Assembly (NCBI RefSeq): GCF_013401555.1
Contig: NZ_CP058552.1
Coordinates: 6,944,001 to 7,008,000, forward strand
DNA length: 64,000 nucleotides
Direction: 5' to 3'
From: Paenibacillus sp. E222
Lineage (GTDB): Bacteria; Bacillota; Bacilli; Paenibacillales; Paenibacillaceae
The notes beneath the pieces are model-generated. The model was given only the letters and a program-made list of their open reading frames with translations, ran no database searches and was not told the DNA's origin. Below, piece by piece: positions 1-8,572 of the stretch (position 1 is the first letter of the stretch; every line of letters starts with the position of its first letter). Made by a program: the position numbers and the translations under genes.

Positions 1-77
1 CTAACCCTGCGTTTCTCGTCAACGTCCGGGGATTGGGGTACAAACTCATTCAGCCTAACCAAGTGTCACGCGCATGA
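1..77 (+). CDS. Response regulator, C-terminal end only (partial)
   Basis: Frame 3 from base 3 reads 24 residues, NPAFLVNVRGLGYKL followed by a short tail, and stops at 75-77. The 'VRGxGYKL' pattern is the final beta-hairpin of the OmpR/PhoB winged-helix DNA-binding domain. The TGA stop overlaps the ATG of the histidine kinase (ATGA), the usual translational coupling of a two-component operon. The receiver domain and most of the effector domain lie left of the window, so the subfamily cannot be named. Confidence 0.85.
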   Translation, partial: NPAFLVNVRGLGYKLIQPNQVSRA

Positions 78-1834
78 GTATTCGTCGCAGGTTAATGACC
101 CGATTTATCGGTATGCTTGCTGGCGCAGTAGTCCTTATCATCCTGTTGGGTTCTGCAGCCACCTATTGGGTCGTTCAAAAGGTAAATGAAGTAAGCCTGG
201 TGGATGACTTCGCTACAAGTGGGCTTGACCAACTGATTAATACCGCAGAAATCATGCCCGATGGTACGGTCCGTTATGATCCCAGGCTGCTGAAACAGGT
301 CGAGAAAAATCAGGGATGGCTTCAGGTTGTGGACGAAAAAGGCTACGTTATTGATGATTTTGATACACCTGATGACGTCCCGAAGCAATACAAGCCTGGA
401 GAATTGATCGCATACTGGGAGGCGAAAAAGCCGTTCCCGTACCAGATTGTCATGCTGATTCGGGAGAAAAACGGCGAGATGTTCACCTTGCTGTACGGCG
501 AACGCAATCAGGCCAAATCCTTACTCGATCAAGCCCGTGTGGACAGTCATTACACCAATGGAGAGCTGATGCTGCAGCCCAAACAAGAGGATGCCATTCG
601 TTCCAAAGGTGCCTATCTGCAAATTTTGGACGCTTATGGTCAAGAGCTGGCTTCCTATAATAAACCTGCCATGAACGTCCCTAGCAGTTACAACATACAG
701 GAACTGGCTTTGCGTATTCGTTACCCCAATCGATATGGAATATCGATCGCAACTTTTTACGATGATCAGAATGGCACGACCTGGATGCTCAGTATACCAG
801 TCGATCCAACTGCTACAGGGGATGAAAATCCTTATAACTTTATTTTGACCCCAGTGGTCATCGTGCTGCTCCTCTCCGTTGTCATTTTGCTTATCCTGCT
901 GGCCCTATGGTACGCCAATCGTTTCGGTTCTCCCATGCTGCATATGCTCCAATGGCTCCAGCGCCTGGAACAGGGACATTATGAAGAGCCCACAGGCATT
1001 GGCGGCGTACCTCGCAGCCAGCGACGAAATGGCAAATGGAAGCGGAAGTACCACGTTTATGCCGAAGTGCTTCGCTCCATGCAGGCATTATCCGCTACAC
1101 TGAAACAGGACGAAGAGCTCCGTAAACAGACCGAATCTCTGCGCGAGGATTGGATTGCCGGAATAACGCATGATCTCAAGACACCGCTGTCCTCCATCCA
1201 GGGATACGCCCATATGCTTGAAGCACAGAAATATAGCTGGTCCCCGGAAGAAGTGAGAGAATTTGCGAGCATTATGCTGGACAAATCCATGTATATGGAC
1301 CGACTTGTGAATGACCTTGCCATGACGTACCGATTGCGCAGCGGCGGATACCAGCCACAAGTGGAAGAAACTGACGTAAATACGCTGCTGCATGATCTCG
1401 TCCAGCGTGCAGAACGAAACCCGGTATATGGAGAGGGGCGTATTGTATTCCGCCCTGCGAAAGTTCCGGTTTACGGCCATGTGCATATTCCTTCGTTTGA
1501 ACGTATTGTAGATAATCTGACCGCTAATGCCCTTCTGCATAATCCAGCGGAGTCCACATTGACCGTTAGTGTGCATCCAGGTAAGCAGGCGGGTGAGTTC
1601 AGTGTTCATTTTGCCGATGATGGACAAGGAATGGACCCGGAACTGGTCTGGAGGCTGTTTGAACGATATTACCGAGGGACGGATACAGGCACGTCCGATG
1701 TCGGCTCAGGCCTTGGTATGGCCGTAACAAAAGGCTTAATTGAAGCGATGAAGGGTCGTATTGAAGTACAATCGACTTCTGGTGAGGGTACTGTCATTCG
1801 ATTAATATGGGATGGACCATCAGAACAGGGGTAA
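74..1834 (+). CDS. Membrane sensor histidine kinase
   Basis: This is a 586-residue two-component sensor kinase that should autophosphorylate and pass phosphate to the regulator ending at 77. It has an N-terminal membrane helix (about 10-33), a long extracytoplasmic sensor region (about 34-255), a second membrane helix (about 256-281) and a linker. The dimerisation domain follows with the H-box HDLKTPLSS (His about 366). The ATPase domain has an N-box (NLTANALLHNP, about 481), G1 (DDGQGMD, about 515) and G2 (GSGLGMAV, about 544). The start is fixed by the ATGA overlap; no strong Shine-Dalgarno is visible, which fits coupled translation. The sensor region is not one I recognise, so the signal is unknown. 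The kinase core is reminiscent of envelope-stress and antibiotic-sensing kinases, which is inference only. Confidence 0.9.
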   Translation: MSIRRRLMTRFIGMLAGAVVLIILLGSAATYWVVQKVNEVSLVDDFATSGLDQLINTAEIMPDGTVRYDPRLLKQVEKNQGWLQVVDEKGYVIDDFDTPDDVPKQYKPGELIAYWEAKKPFPYQIVMLIREKNGEMFTLLYGERNQAKSLLDQARVDSHYTNGELMLQPKQEDAIRSKGAYLQILDAYGQELASYNKPAMNVPSSYNIQELALRIRYPNRYGISIATFYDDQNGTTWMLSIPVDPTATGDENPYNFILTPVVIVLLLSVVILLILLALWYANRFGSPMLHMLQWLQRLEQGHYEEPTGIGGVPRSQRRNGKWKRKYHVYAEVLRSMQALSATLKQDEELRKQTESLREDWIAGITHDLKTPLSSIQGYAHMLEAQKYSWSPEEVREFASIMLDKSMYMDRLVNDLAMTYRLRSGGYQPQVEETDVNTLLHDLVQRAERNPVYGEGRIVFRPAKVPVYGHVHIPSFERIVDNLTANALLHNPAESTLTVSVHPGKQAGEFSVHFADDGQGMDPELVWRLFERYYRGTDTGTSDVGSGLGMAVTKGLIEAMKGRIEVQSTSGEGTVIRLIWDGPSEQG

Positions 1835-1846
1835 AAAACATTCCGC

Positions 1847-1875
1847 TTGACCTTTTCATTTTCAATCTATATAAT
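1847..1875 (+). promoter_or_regulatory. Sigma-A promoter of the thrS leader
   Basis: A -35 box TTGACC (1847-1852) and a perfect -10 box TATAAT (1870-1875) are separated by exactly 17 bases. They lie just after the kinase stop and ahead of the T-box leader, so transcription should start near 1882. Confidence 0.8.
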
Positions 1876-1881
1876 CGACAC

Positions 1882-2280
1882 TCAATAACACCTGTTCCAA
1901 CATTTTGATATGGACTTGAACGATATTAAGATCAATTTAATGGATATCGATTTTGCATATTTGGCGATGACCAGAGACAAGATTCCGTTTGCGTGCTGCC
2001 CAGAGAGAGAAGGGATTGGTGAAACCTTCTTCAGCGAACGGACCGGAATTACCCCTCTGCAGCCGTGACCTCGAACATCAGCTTTTCGGTCTTCTTCCCG
2101 GATTCCGGACAAAGCTGTCAGTAGAGTTCACCGCCTGATCCCCGATAACGGATTCCAATGAGGGTTATGATGTTTCTTGCTTGCGGCGGCTGGTCGTGTT
2201 CAGGAGCATTCATAACCAAATTAGGGTGGAACCACGAGCTGAGCGCACTCGTCCCTTTTCCGGGACGGGTGTTTTTTGCG
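1882..2280 (+). promoter_or_regulatory. T-box riboswitch (threonyl-tRNA sensing leader)
   Basis: A leader of about 400 nt precedes thrS. The highly conserved T-box sequence AGGGTGGAACCACGAG lies at 2223-2238, immediately ahead of an intrinsic terminator. The T-box bulge pairs with the NCCA end of uncharged tRNA and stabilises the antiterminator. An ACC triplet near 2048-2052, after the distal part of stem I, is a plausible threonine specifier. Uncharged tRNA-Thr should allow read-through into thrS. The exact stem I and specifier assignment is by eye; the T-box itself is clear. Confidence 0.93.
2246..2277 (+). terminator. T-box leader intrinsic terminator
   Basis: The arms CACTCGTCCC (2246-2255) and GGGACGGGTG (2262-2271) pair with one G-U wobble and are followed by six T residues (2272-2277). 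Its 5' flank overlaps the T-box antiterminator strand, as expected for tRNA-controlled attenuation. Confidence 0.93.
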
Positions 2281-2311
2281 CTTCAAATTTGAATATTGGA
2301 GAGTGGTTCAC

Positions 2312-4288
2312 ATGAGTAATCCGAATAATAACAGCCAATCCAGCAACCAATCGAATGACCAACAGCAACCTGGGCATCCAATTGAAATTCGCCTTCAAGG
2401 CGGAGCTGTACGTTCTTACGACGCAGGCATCACTGTAGGAGCGGTCGCCTCATCCATCAGCACAAGTCTGGGTAAACAAGCCATCGGCGGAATCGTAAAT
2501 GGCAAGAATGTCGATCTCGACTGGCTGCTTGAGCAAGATTGCGAACTCGTCATCGTTACTTTGGACAGCGCGGAAGGTCTGTATCGTTACCGACACAGCA
2601 CAGCTCATGTACTCGCGCAGGCTCTCAAACGCATCTACGGTGCGGAACAAGTGAAGCTGGGCATCGGGCCAGTCATTGAAGATGGATTCTATTACGATGT
2701 CGATCTGGAGCATGCTCTATCGATCAGTGATTTGGCTGCCATTGAGCAAGAAATGAACAACATCATAAAAGAAAATGAAAAGATTAGCCGCCGAGTAGTT
2801 AGCCGGGAGGAAGCACTTCGCATCTTTGGAGAGATTCAGGACCCGTATAAGCTTGAACTCATTCAGGATTTACCGGAGGACGCTGAGCTTTCGATTTATG
2901 AACAAGGAGAGTTCTTCGATCTCTGTCGCGGCCCACATCTTCCTTCCACTGGTCGGATCAAAGCATTCAAACTGCTGAATGTGGCTGGTGCATACTGGCG
3001 CGGCAACTCGGATAATAAAATGCTGCAGCGCATCTACGGCACTGCTTTCCCGAGCAAAGCCCAATTGGATGAATATCTGCACATGCTGGAAGAAGCGAAG
3101 AAACGGGATCACCGCAAACTGGGCAAAGAGCTTGAACTGTTCATGTTCTCGGAAGAAGCACCCGGTATGCCGTTCTATCTGCCCAAAGGCATGACTGTCC
3201 GTACAGAACTGGAGCAATTCTCCCGTGAACTGCAGCTACAGGAAGGCTATCAGGAAGTTCGCACTCCCCTCATGATGAACAACCGGCTGTGGGAGCAATC
3301 GGGTCACTGGGAGCATTACAAGGACAATATGTATTTCTCGGAAGTGGACGATGCGACTTTTGCCCTGAAACCTATGAACTGCCCGGGTCACATGCTGATT
3401 TTCAAAAATACACTCCATTCCTATCGTGAGCTGCCGATTCGTATGATGGAATTCGGTCAGGTGCACCGCCATGAATTCTCAGGCGCTCTGAACGGCATGA
3501 TGCGGGTGCGGACATTCTGTCAGGATGATGCCCATCTCTATGTGATGCCGGAGCAGATCGAGGAAGAGATCAATCAGGCGATTTCATTGATCGGACGTAT
3601 GTACGACATCTTTGGATTTGAGTACAATATTGAGTTGTCCACTCGTCCGGAAGATTCCATGGGATCGCAAGAGCTGTGGGATCAAGCAGAAAGCGCATTG
3701 CAGAATGTACTTGATCGGCGCGGTGTGAAATACCGCATTAACGAGGGTGATGGTGCCTTTTACGGTCCGAAAATTGACTTCCACATTCTCGATGCACTGA
3801 AGCGCAGCTGGCAGTGCGGAACAATTCAGCTTGATTTCCAAATGCCCGAGAAGTTCGATCTCACTTATATTGGCGAGGATAGCCTGAAACACCGTCCTGT
3901 CGTGATCCACCGTGCCATCTATGGTTCAATTGATCGTTTCATCGGCATCCTGACTGAACATTATGCAGGTGCGTTCCCGCTCTGGCTCGCGCCCGTACAA
4001 GTGAAGCTGCTGCCAGTGTCAGATCATTACGCAGATTATGCGCTTCAAGTTCAGAGCCAGCTGCGGGCTGCCGGTATTCGGGTAGAAACAGATTTGCGCA
4101 GTGAGAAGCTCGGCTACAAAATCCGTGAAGCTCAGATGGAAAAAGTGCCTTACTCGCTCGTACTCGGGGAAAATGAGAAAAATGCCTCATCCGCCTCTGT
4201 CCGTGCATACGGTCAGGGCGATCAAGGCATTCAGCGTATTGAATCATTTATGGAGCTGATTCAGCAAGCTGTGAAGGCCAAAGCCTGA
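2312..4288 (+). CDS. thrS: Threonine--tRNA ligase
   Basis: This class II aminoacyl-tRNA synthetase charges tRNA-Thr in the cytoplasm. The 658-residue protein has the usual ThrRS layout: an N-terminal TGS domain, an editing domain (HSTAH and CRGPH motifs) and a catalytic core with the zinc-site cysteine in MNCPGHM. The core also has the motif 2 region GQVHRHEFSG and motif 3 around IHRAIYGSIDRF. An anticodon-binding domain forms about the last 100 residues. The reading frame is open upstream through a TTG inside the terminator, but the ATG at 2312 is preceded by GGAGAG and begins MSNPNN, so it is chosen as the start. The N-terminus carries about 20 extra polar Asn/Gln/Ser-rich residues before the TGS domain. 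Expression is controlled by the T-box leader. Confidence 0.97.
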   Translation: MSNPNNNSQSSNQSNDQQQPGHPIEIRLQGGAVRSYDAGITVGAVASSISTSLGKQAIGGIVNGKNVDLDWLLEQDCELVIVTLDSAEGLYRYRHSTAHVLAQALKRIYGAEQVKLGIGPVIEDGFYYDVDLEHALSISDLAAIEQEMNNIIKENEKISRRVVSREEALRIFGEIQDPYKLELIQDLPEDAELSIYEQGEFFDLCRGPHLPSTGRIKAFKLLNVAGAYWRGNSDNKMLQRIYGTAFPSKAQLDEYLHMLEEAKKRDHRKLGKELELFMFSEEAPGMPFYLPKGMTVRTELEQFSRELQLQEGYQEVRTPLMMNNRLWEQSGHWEHYKDNMYFSEVDDATFALKPMNCPGHMLIFKNTLHSYRELPIRMMEFGQVHRHEFSGALNGMMRVRTFCQDDAHLYVMPEQIEEEINQAISLIGRMYDIFGFEYNIELSTRPEDSMGSQELWDQAESALQNVLDRRGVKYRINEGDGAFYGPKIDFHILDALKRSWQCGTIQLDFQMPEKFDLTYIGEDSLKHRPVVIHRAIYGSIDRFIGILTEHYAGAFPLWLAPVQVKLLPVSDHYADYALQVQSQLRAAGIRVETDLRSEKLGYKIREAQMEKVPYSLVLGENEKNASSASVRAYGQGDQGIQRIESFMELIQQAVKAKA

Positions 4289-4320
4289 GCGCTCAAGCAG
4301 GAATGGGCTGAAACTTAACG

Positions 4321-4360
4321 TTAGAGGCAGCCCGTTAATATGGAAAACGGCTGCCTCTAA
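4321..4360. terminator. Hairpin terminator between convergent thrS and SDR genes
   Basis: TTAGAGGCAGCC and GGCTGCCTCTAA form a perfect 12-bp stem, with further CGTT/AACG pairing in the loop. It lies between two converging genes and probably ends both transcripts; the T-tract is weak on either strand. Confidence 0.75.
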
Positions 4361-4408
4361 TTATGTGGAAACAAGTAAGCCGCATCTGCCGCTTCGAACA
4401 GTCAGTAG

Positions 4409-5272
4409 TTACAATTTTTCCTCGGGTCTAAGTCCAACTTGCTCTTCGCTCCATGTCCAGAAACGCTCAGCGGCTGCAACATCCAGCGCATGGGCTTTCA
4501 ACTCCTGGTCCTTTTGTTGATAGTAGTAACGACCGGTTACCCCGGCGACTTCAGGGCTTGTGGCGAGATAGATGGCCGTTTGTGCCCCTTCTTCAGGTGA
4601 AAGGAAAAACGGCAGCTTGCCCACCAAAGCCATAATACGAGTGCCAAAACCGGTATTACGGTCTACGCCAATACTTGTGCCCACCGCACCGGGATGAAGA
4701 CAATTCACGGTGATTCGGGTATCCGCTAATTTACGGGCCAGTACACGGGTGAACAACACGTTAGCCAGCTTGGATTGGGCGTAACTTTTGATTGGATTGT
4801 AGCCTTTGTGCAGATGGGGATCTTCGAAATGGATTTTGCCGGCTTTGTAAGCACCAGACGAAACATTTACAATACGCCCCTGCTTCGCAGACTTCAAAGG
4901 TTCGATCAGGAGTAACGTCAGCAGGAAATGTCCAAGATGGTTAATACCGATCGCTTGTTCGAAACCGTCGGAGGTTTCCTGGCGCTTCAACATGACGACA
5001 CCCGCATTATTAACGAGAACGTCAAGTGTGTCGTAACGCTCACGGAAGAATTGGGCAAAATGGCGAATGCTCTCCAGTGACCCCAGGTCACACAGCATCA
5101 GTTCAATCGCAGTAGAGCCGGACTGACGTAGCGCCTCCTCCAGTGCCTGCTGTCCGCGCTTCTCGCTGCGGCACGCCATAATCACGTGATACCCTTGCCT
5201 TGCAAGTTCAATGGTGGTTGCCAAACCCATGCCTGAGTTGGCTCCCGTAACAATGGCTGTTGGAATGGACAT
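4409..5272 (-). CDS. SDR-family NAD(P)-dependent oxidoreductase
   Basis: This is a 287-residue short-chain dehydrogenase with a Rossmann fold. The cofactor motif TGANSGMG lies near the N-terminus (residues 8-15), NNAG in the middle, and the catalytic Tyr-Lys pair in SYAQSKLANV. Overall it resembles the retinol-dehydrogenase/WW-domain oxidoreductase-like branch of SDRs that many soil bacteria carry, often annotated only as SDR. The substrate cannot be told from sequence. It is a single gene, convergent with thrS and divergent from the gene at 5401. The start ATG at 5272 begins MSIPTAIVTGAN, so the cofactor motif is placed as usual. Confidence 0.9.
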   Translation of the reverse strand: MSIPTAIVTGANSGMGLATTIELARQGYHVIMACRSEKRGQQALEEALRQSGSTAIELMLCDLGSLESIRHFAQFFRERYDTLDVLVNNAGVVMLKRQETSDGFEQAIGINHLGHFLLTLLLIEPLKSAKQGRIVNVSSGAYKAGKIHFEDPHLHKGYNPIKSYAQSKLANVLFTRVLARKLADTRITVNCLHPGAVGTSIGVDRNTGFGTRIMALVGKLPFFLSPEEGAQTAIYLATSPEVAGVTGRYYYQQKDQELKAHALDVAAAERFWTWSEEQVGLRPEEKL

Positions 5273-5400
5273 CAGGTACTTCCCTTCTGAACCAGAGGTT
5301 CTTCATATTTTGGAACTCTCGTCTTCTTGTTTCTTAGCACTACTGACGGCAATATGAGATAATTGAAAGATCACATATTGGTCTTATAGGGAGGATACGT

Positions 5401-5946
5401 ATGCTAACCAAAGAAGACTTCAAGAAACTGAAAAAAGAAACAAAACTTGAGATTGCACTAATCGAACAGGAAGTTCACAAACTCCAGCAAAAGACAGACT
5501 CATCCCTGTATGAAAAAGATAAACTGTGGAACGATGGAGAGATTGGTGAGCTTACCCAAAAACGGAAAGAGCGAAAATATAGTTCATGGACGATTGAATT
5601 ATGCACGATTATTGAAGACCTGCTGAATCAACTATACCAGCAAACGTATCAAAAAAAATTCAATTCGATCCAGCTGATGAAAACTCCTGCATACCGTTCA
5701 TTATCCAATATCGAGATCCTTCAGGCTGAATTGAAAAATCAGCATCTTTCCCTGAAATCGGGAGAAGAGAAATTAGAAGAAGAAATAGCCAAAGTGTTTC
5801 AACTGAAAAATAAACTTATTCATTCCAACTTTTCTTATGCTTCCATCATTAGAGAACATCACGATGCAAATCAAGAGTTTGAATCCACTCTGGATACGGT
5901 GAAGAAGTATAGAAAATACTTGAAATATAATCAGCCAGAGAATTAA
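5401..5946 (+). CDS. Uncharacterised charged helical protein, possible HEPN-type
   Basis: I do not recognise this 181-residue protein by name. It is highly charged (many Lys and Glu) and predicted helical, with a coiled-coil-like first third. The second half has a hydrophobic helix (ELCTIIEDLLNQLY) and then QLKNKLIHSNFSY, which resembles the RNxxxH-type active-site helix of HEPN RNases and nucleotide-binding proteins, with Lys for the usual Arg. Local base composition is AT-richer than neighbouring genes. A good ribosome site (GGGAGG) precedes the ATG. No antitoxin-like or nucleotidyltransferase partner is encoded beside it. The HEPN assignment is inference from a short motif. Confidence 0.6.
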   Translation: MLTKEDFKKLKKETKLEIALIEQEVHKLQQKTDSSLYEKDKLWNDGEIGELTQKRKERKYSSWTIELCTIIEDLLNQLYQQTYQKKFNSIQLMKTPAYRSLSNIEILQAELKNQHLSLKSGEEKLEEEIAKVFQLKNKLIHSNFSYASIIREHHDANQEFESTLDTVKKYRKYLKYNQPEN

Positions 5947-5990
5947 CGAATGCATGATAACCACAACATGCAAAATGGTCCTACACAATA

Positions 5991-6024
5991 AAGGAGGTGC
6001 TCCGGGTTCGATCCGGAAATAAAT
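5991..6024 (+). promoter_or_regulatory. Ribosome site separated from start codon by a hairpin
   Basis: A near-perfect Shine-Dalgarno (AAAGGAGGTG, 5991-6000) lies about 25 nt from the ATG at 6025, too far for normal initiation. Between them TCCGG-GTTCGAT-CCGGA (6001-6017) forms a small hairpin. Folding would bring the two within about 8 nt. No alternative in-frame start exists closer to the site. Confidence 0.55.
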
Positions 6025-6756
6025 ATGAACAAACCATCCATGGATATTACGGTTCTAAATCTTCATATTGTTACACCTGCGGGTAAAAACCCGATCTATC
6101 CTGTCATGTTGCGCGATGAAGATGGTATTACGCTTGTGGATACTGGCATGATTGGCCAATTCGCCGAACTTCAGTCCGCACTGGAGCATGAAGGCGTTCA
6201 GCTATCTGATATCAAGCGCATTATTTTAACACATTCTGATATAGACCACATGGGAAACCTTAGTGCCCTGGTGAATGCTGTTCCGGAAGTAGAAATCTGG
6301 GCACATAGCGATGAAATTCCGTATATCACGGGCAAAGAGCCCATGATCAAGTTCACACCAGAACGCAAAGCGTTGCTGCCTAAACCTATAGCGGAGCTGG
6401 CGGAACAATTGATCTCACAGCGGACTGAGTTCAAAATATCCAAAGTGTTAGAGGACGGTGACATGCTGCCCCTACAAGGCGGCATCCAGGTCATTCATAC
6501 ACCAGGGCACACCCCAGGACATATCTGCCTGTACTTCCGGGAGCAACAATTCCTGCTCGCTGCGGATGAATTGCGTGTGGTCGACGATGAATTGGAAGGT
6601 CCTTCTCCACCTGCAACACCGGACATGCCTGAAGCACTGCGCAGCTTGAAAAGATTGCTTGGCCTGAAGCTGGAGAAGGTGCTTTGTTACCATGGTGGTG
6701 AGTTTACCGATGAGCCCAGTAAGCGCATTGCTGAACTCGCGGAAAGCGCGGACTAA
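6025..6756 (+). CDS. MBL-fold metallo-hydrolase
   Basis: This 243-residue protein belongs to the metallo-beta-lactamase superfamily. The metal-binding signature is THSDIDHMGN (about residues 71-80), with a further His ligand in HTPGHTPGH (about 160), an Asp in AADELRV (about 185) and a C-terminal CYHGGE. The arrangement matches the glyoxalase II-like/lactonase branch of small cytosolic hydrolases. The substrate is unknown. It is transcribed in the same direction as the unknown gene before it, 78 nt away, and ends at a strong terminator. Its initiation region is odd: the ribosome site is set back by a hairpin. Confidence 0.88.
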   Translation: MNKPSMDITVLNLHIVTPAGKNPIYPVMLRDEDGITLVDTGMIGQFAELQSALEHEGVQLSDIKRIILTHSDIDHMGNLSALVNAVPEVEIWAHSDEIPYITGKEPMIKFTPERKALLPKPIAELAEQLISQRTEFKISKVLEDGDMLPLQGGIQVIHTPGHTPGHICLYFREQQFLLAADELRVVDDELEGPSPPATPDMPEALRSLKRLLGLKLEKVLCYHGGEFTDEPSKRIAELAESAD

Positions 6757-6801
6757 TTGGTATCTGCAACCTAAGCTATATTTACGTAAATATTGAAGCG
6801 A

Positions 6802-6846
6802 AGGGGCTGTCCCATACGTCATGAACATGGCGGGACAACCCCTTTT
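6802..6846. terminator. Bidirectional terminator
   Basis: AGGGGcTGTCCC (6802-6813) pairs with GGGACAaCCCCT (6832-6843), followed by T residues on the plus strand. It lies between the convergent MBL gene and the sugar dehydrogenase gene. Confidence 0.85.
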
Positions 6847-6858
6847 CTATTGTAAATG

Positions 6859-8067
6859 TTACAGTTTCGGCGTCAGAACGATTAATTGGTCATCTCCATC
6901 ACGCGGAGATCCCCTGCCATCCCCGTTGTTCGTCAGCACATATAACTTCCCGTCTTCTCCGGCAGTCACATTACGAATACGTCCCCACTCGTTCTTAAAA
7001 ATCGGCTCCACCTGCGTTACTTGTGTACCGTCTTCGGAAAGAGTAATTTTGAGCAGTTGTTCACCCCGCAGATTGGCAGCAAGCAGTGATCCGGCCCACG
7101 GACCTTCCTCAATAAAGGCTACACCTGATGGTGCCCATGTTTCATCTCCACTATGGGCAAGCGGAGCCTGATATGTGCCGTTGTCATCATCGTCTCCCTC
7201 CACCTCAGGCCAGCCATAATTCTCACCAGCTTCAATCCGGTTTATTTCATCAAAATTACGCTGACCATGCTCTGTGGCATACAGATAGCCATTGTCCGGG
7301 TTCCAAGCCAGGCCCTGTGCGTTCCGATGCCCTATACTGTACACAGGTGAATTAGGCCAAGGGTTATCTTCTGGGATCGATCCGTCGAGACCAATCCGCA
7401 ATATTTTGCCACCCAAGCTATCTTCGTTCTGGGCCAGCTCCGGTTCATAGCGTTCACCTGTCGTAATATAGAGCAGATTGTCCGGGCCAATCTTGATCCG
7501 TCCTCCATTGTGATTCACCCCACCAGGAATGTCACTGAGCAGCTCCTTGTCTATGGTCGCCTTCCCATCACTCACCTTCAAGCGCAACACCCGATTGGCA
7601 ATGTCACCATCACCTTCCAGATAGGAATGGTATGCATACATATAGCCGTTATCATTAAAATCCGGATCAGCAGCAAGTCCAAGCAGGCCGCCTTCCCCCT
7701 CTTCATTAAACGGAGCAGCAAATTCAATCAGAGGTTCAGATGCCAACTCTCCGCTTTCGATGACCCGAATGGTACCCGGTCGCTCTGTTACAAACATCCG
7801 TCCATCAGGCACGCTTACCAACTCCCAAGGTACATTGAGTCCTTCGACTAGCACGGAGGCTTCGTAAGGAATTACAGCATTCTCATCTGTTTCCTCTTCC
7901 CCACCACTCGCACCGTTATTACCACCTTCCGCTGTCTGGCCCTGACCTGTACCCTGTCCTTGTGATGTCTGCTGCGCTTCTGTCGCCGGGTCACCCGAAG
8001 CACAGGCCGTTAGCAACGCCAAACTGAGTAACGAAGCATATAACGGAACGCTTAGTCGATTATTCAT
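6859..8067 (-). CDS. PQQ-type sugar dehydrogenase lipoprotein (GSDH family)
   Basis: This is a 402-residue exported lipoprotein. Its signal peptide ends in the lipobox LTAC (Cys 22), so it should be anchored outside the membrane. A low-complexity Gly/Gln/Glu linker (about 25-65) leads into a six-bladed beta-propeller of the glucose/sorbosone dehydrogenase family. Motifs include VNHNGGRIKIGPD, YSIGHRNAQGLAWNP, and YATEHGQRNFDEIN with the catalytic-type His and Asp/Glu residues. Family members oxidise aldose sugars using PQQ, but PQQ synthesis genes are not in this window and Firmicute homologues are largely uncharacterised. The start has GGGAG eight bases upstream. Confidence 0.9.
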   Translation of the reverse strand: MNNRLSVPLYASLLSLALLTACASGDPATEAQQTSQGQGTGQGQTAEGGNNGASGGEEETDENAVIPYEASVLVEGLNVPWELVSVPDGRMFVTERPGTIRVIESGELASEPLIEFAAPFNEEGEGGLLGLAADPDFNDNGYMYAYHSYLEGDGDIANRVLRLKVSDGKATIDKELLSDIPGGVNHNGGRIKIGPDNLLYITTGERYEPELAQNEDSLGGKILRIGLDGSIPEDNPWPNSPVYSIGHRNAQGLAWNPDNGYLYATEHGQRNFDEINRIEAGENYGWPEVEGDDDDNGTYQAPLAHSGDETWAPSGVAFIEEGPWAGSLLAANLRGEQLLKITLSEDGTQVTQVEPIFKNEWGRIRNVTAGEDGKLYVLTNNGDGRGSPRDGDDQLIVLTPKL

Positions 8068-8134
8068 GAGTACGTCTCCCTTCTAATGTGTTTGTTATAT
8101 CGTGTAATCCTGGCTTCAAGGACCGTCCATTTCT

Positions 8135-8183
8135 AAAGTAAGTAAATAAGTAAGTTAAGCAAGTAAGCAAGCAAATTAGCAAA
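8135..8183. repeat. Low-complexity AAGTAAG/AAGCAAG tract
   Basis: About 49 bases are built from imperfect 4-base units (AAGT, AAGC, AAAT) in tandem. It lies upstream of the dehydrogenase gene, in its probable 5' leader or promoter region. Such tracts can vary in length by slippage, but nothing here shows a function. Confidence 0.6.
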
Positions 8184-8313
8184 CCTACGCGGTTTCGCCC
8201 TGTATTACCCTCCCCACCTGCCGCTTAAACGGGTAGTTAACGCTAATTTTCGGTCATCATGCTGCTTCCCATTTGGATTTCCCCGACATTCTTCTATAAT
8301 AGAAAGAAGATAT

Positions 8314-8540
8314 ATAAATTGAACTAAATATTTACACGAGAACGGAGAGGACAGAAATAACCTGAAGAAGCGAAGTGTTCGCCTAAAAGCTGTCTGAAAG
8401 AAAGCTGCATCGGAAGCATACGCTATCCCCGGATTTTACCCCTTGAAAAAGATAATCCAAAAAAATCTGGGGATAACAGCGATCGGAAGGTTGTTCTGTC
8501 ATCGGAGTGGCAAGTGTAAATATTATTTAGTTCAATTTAT
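8314..8540 (+). mobile_element. Palindromic repeat element, copy 1 (complete, long form)
   Basis: This 227-bp element is bounded by inverted ends: TTGAACTAAATATTTACAC on the left (8319-8337) and the same with three extra bases, reverse-complemented, on the right (8514-8540). Inside, the two halves are imperfect inverted copies (GACAGAAATAACCT on one side, GACAGAACAACCT inverted on the other). The centre can form a hairpin TATCCCCGGATTTT/AAAATCTGGGGATA. It has no open reading frame. Other copies lie at 14328, 26855, 41302, 43419, 43509 and 49661. It lies between the promoter side of the dehydrogenase and the peptidase gene. The structure resembles a MITE; I know of no name for it. Confidence 0.8.
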
Positions 8541-8572
8541 GTAGAACGAATGAAAGGTGGAAAACTACACTC

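Noticed and set aside
6001..6017. A tRNA T-arm-like sequence (GGGTTCGATCC)
   Set aside because: No acceptor, D-arm or anticodon arm can be fitted around it; treated as a simple hairpin.
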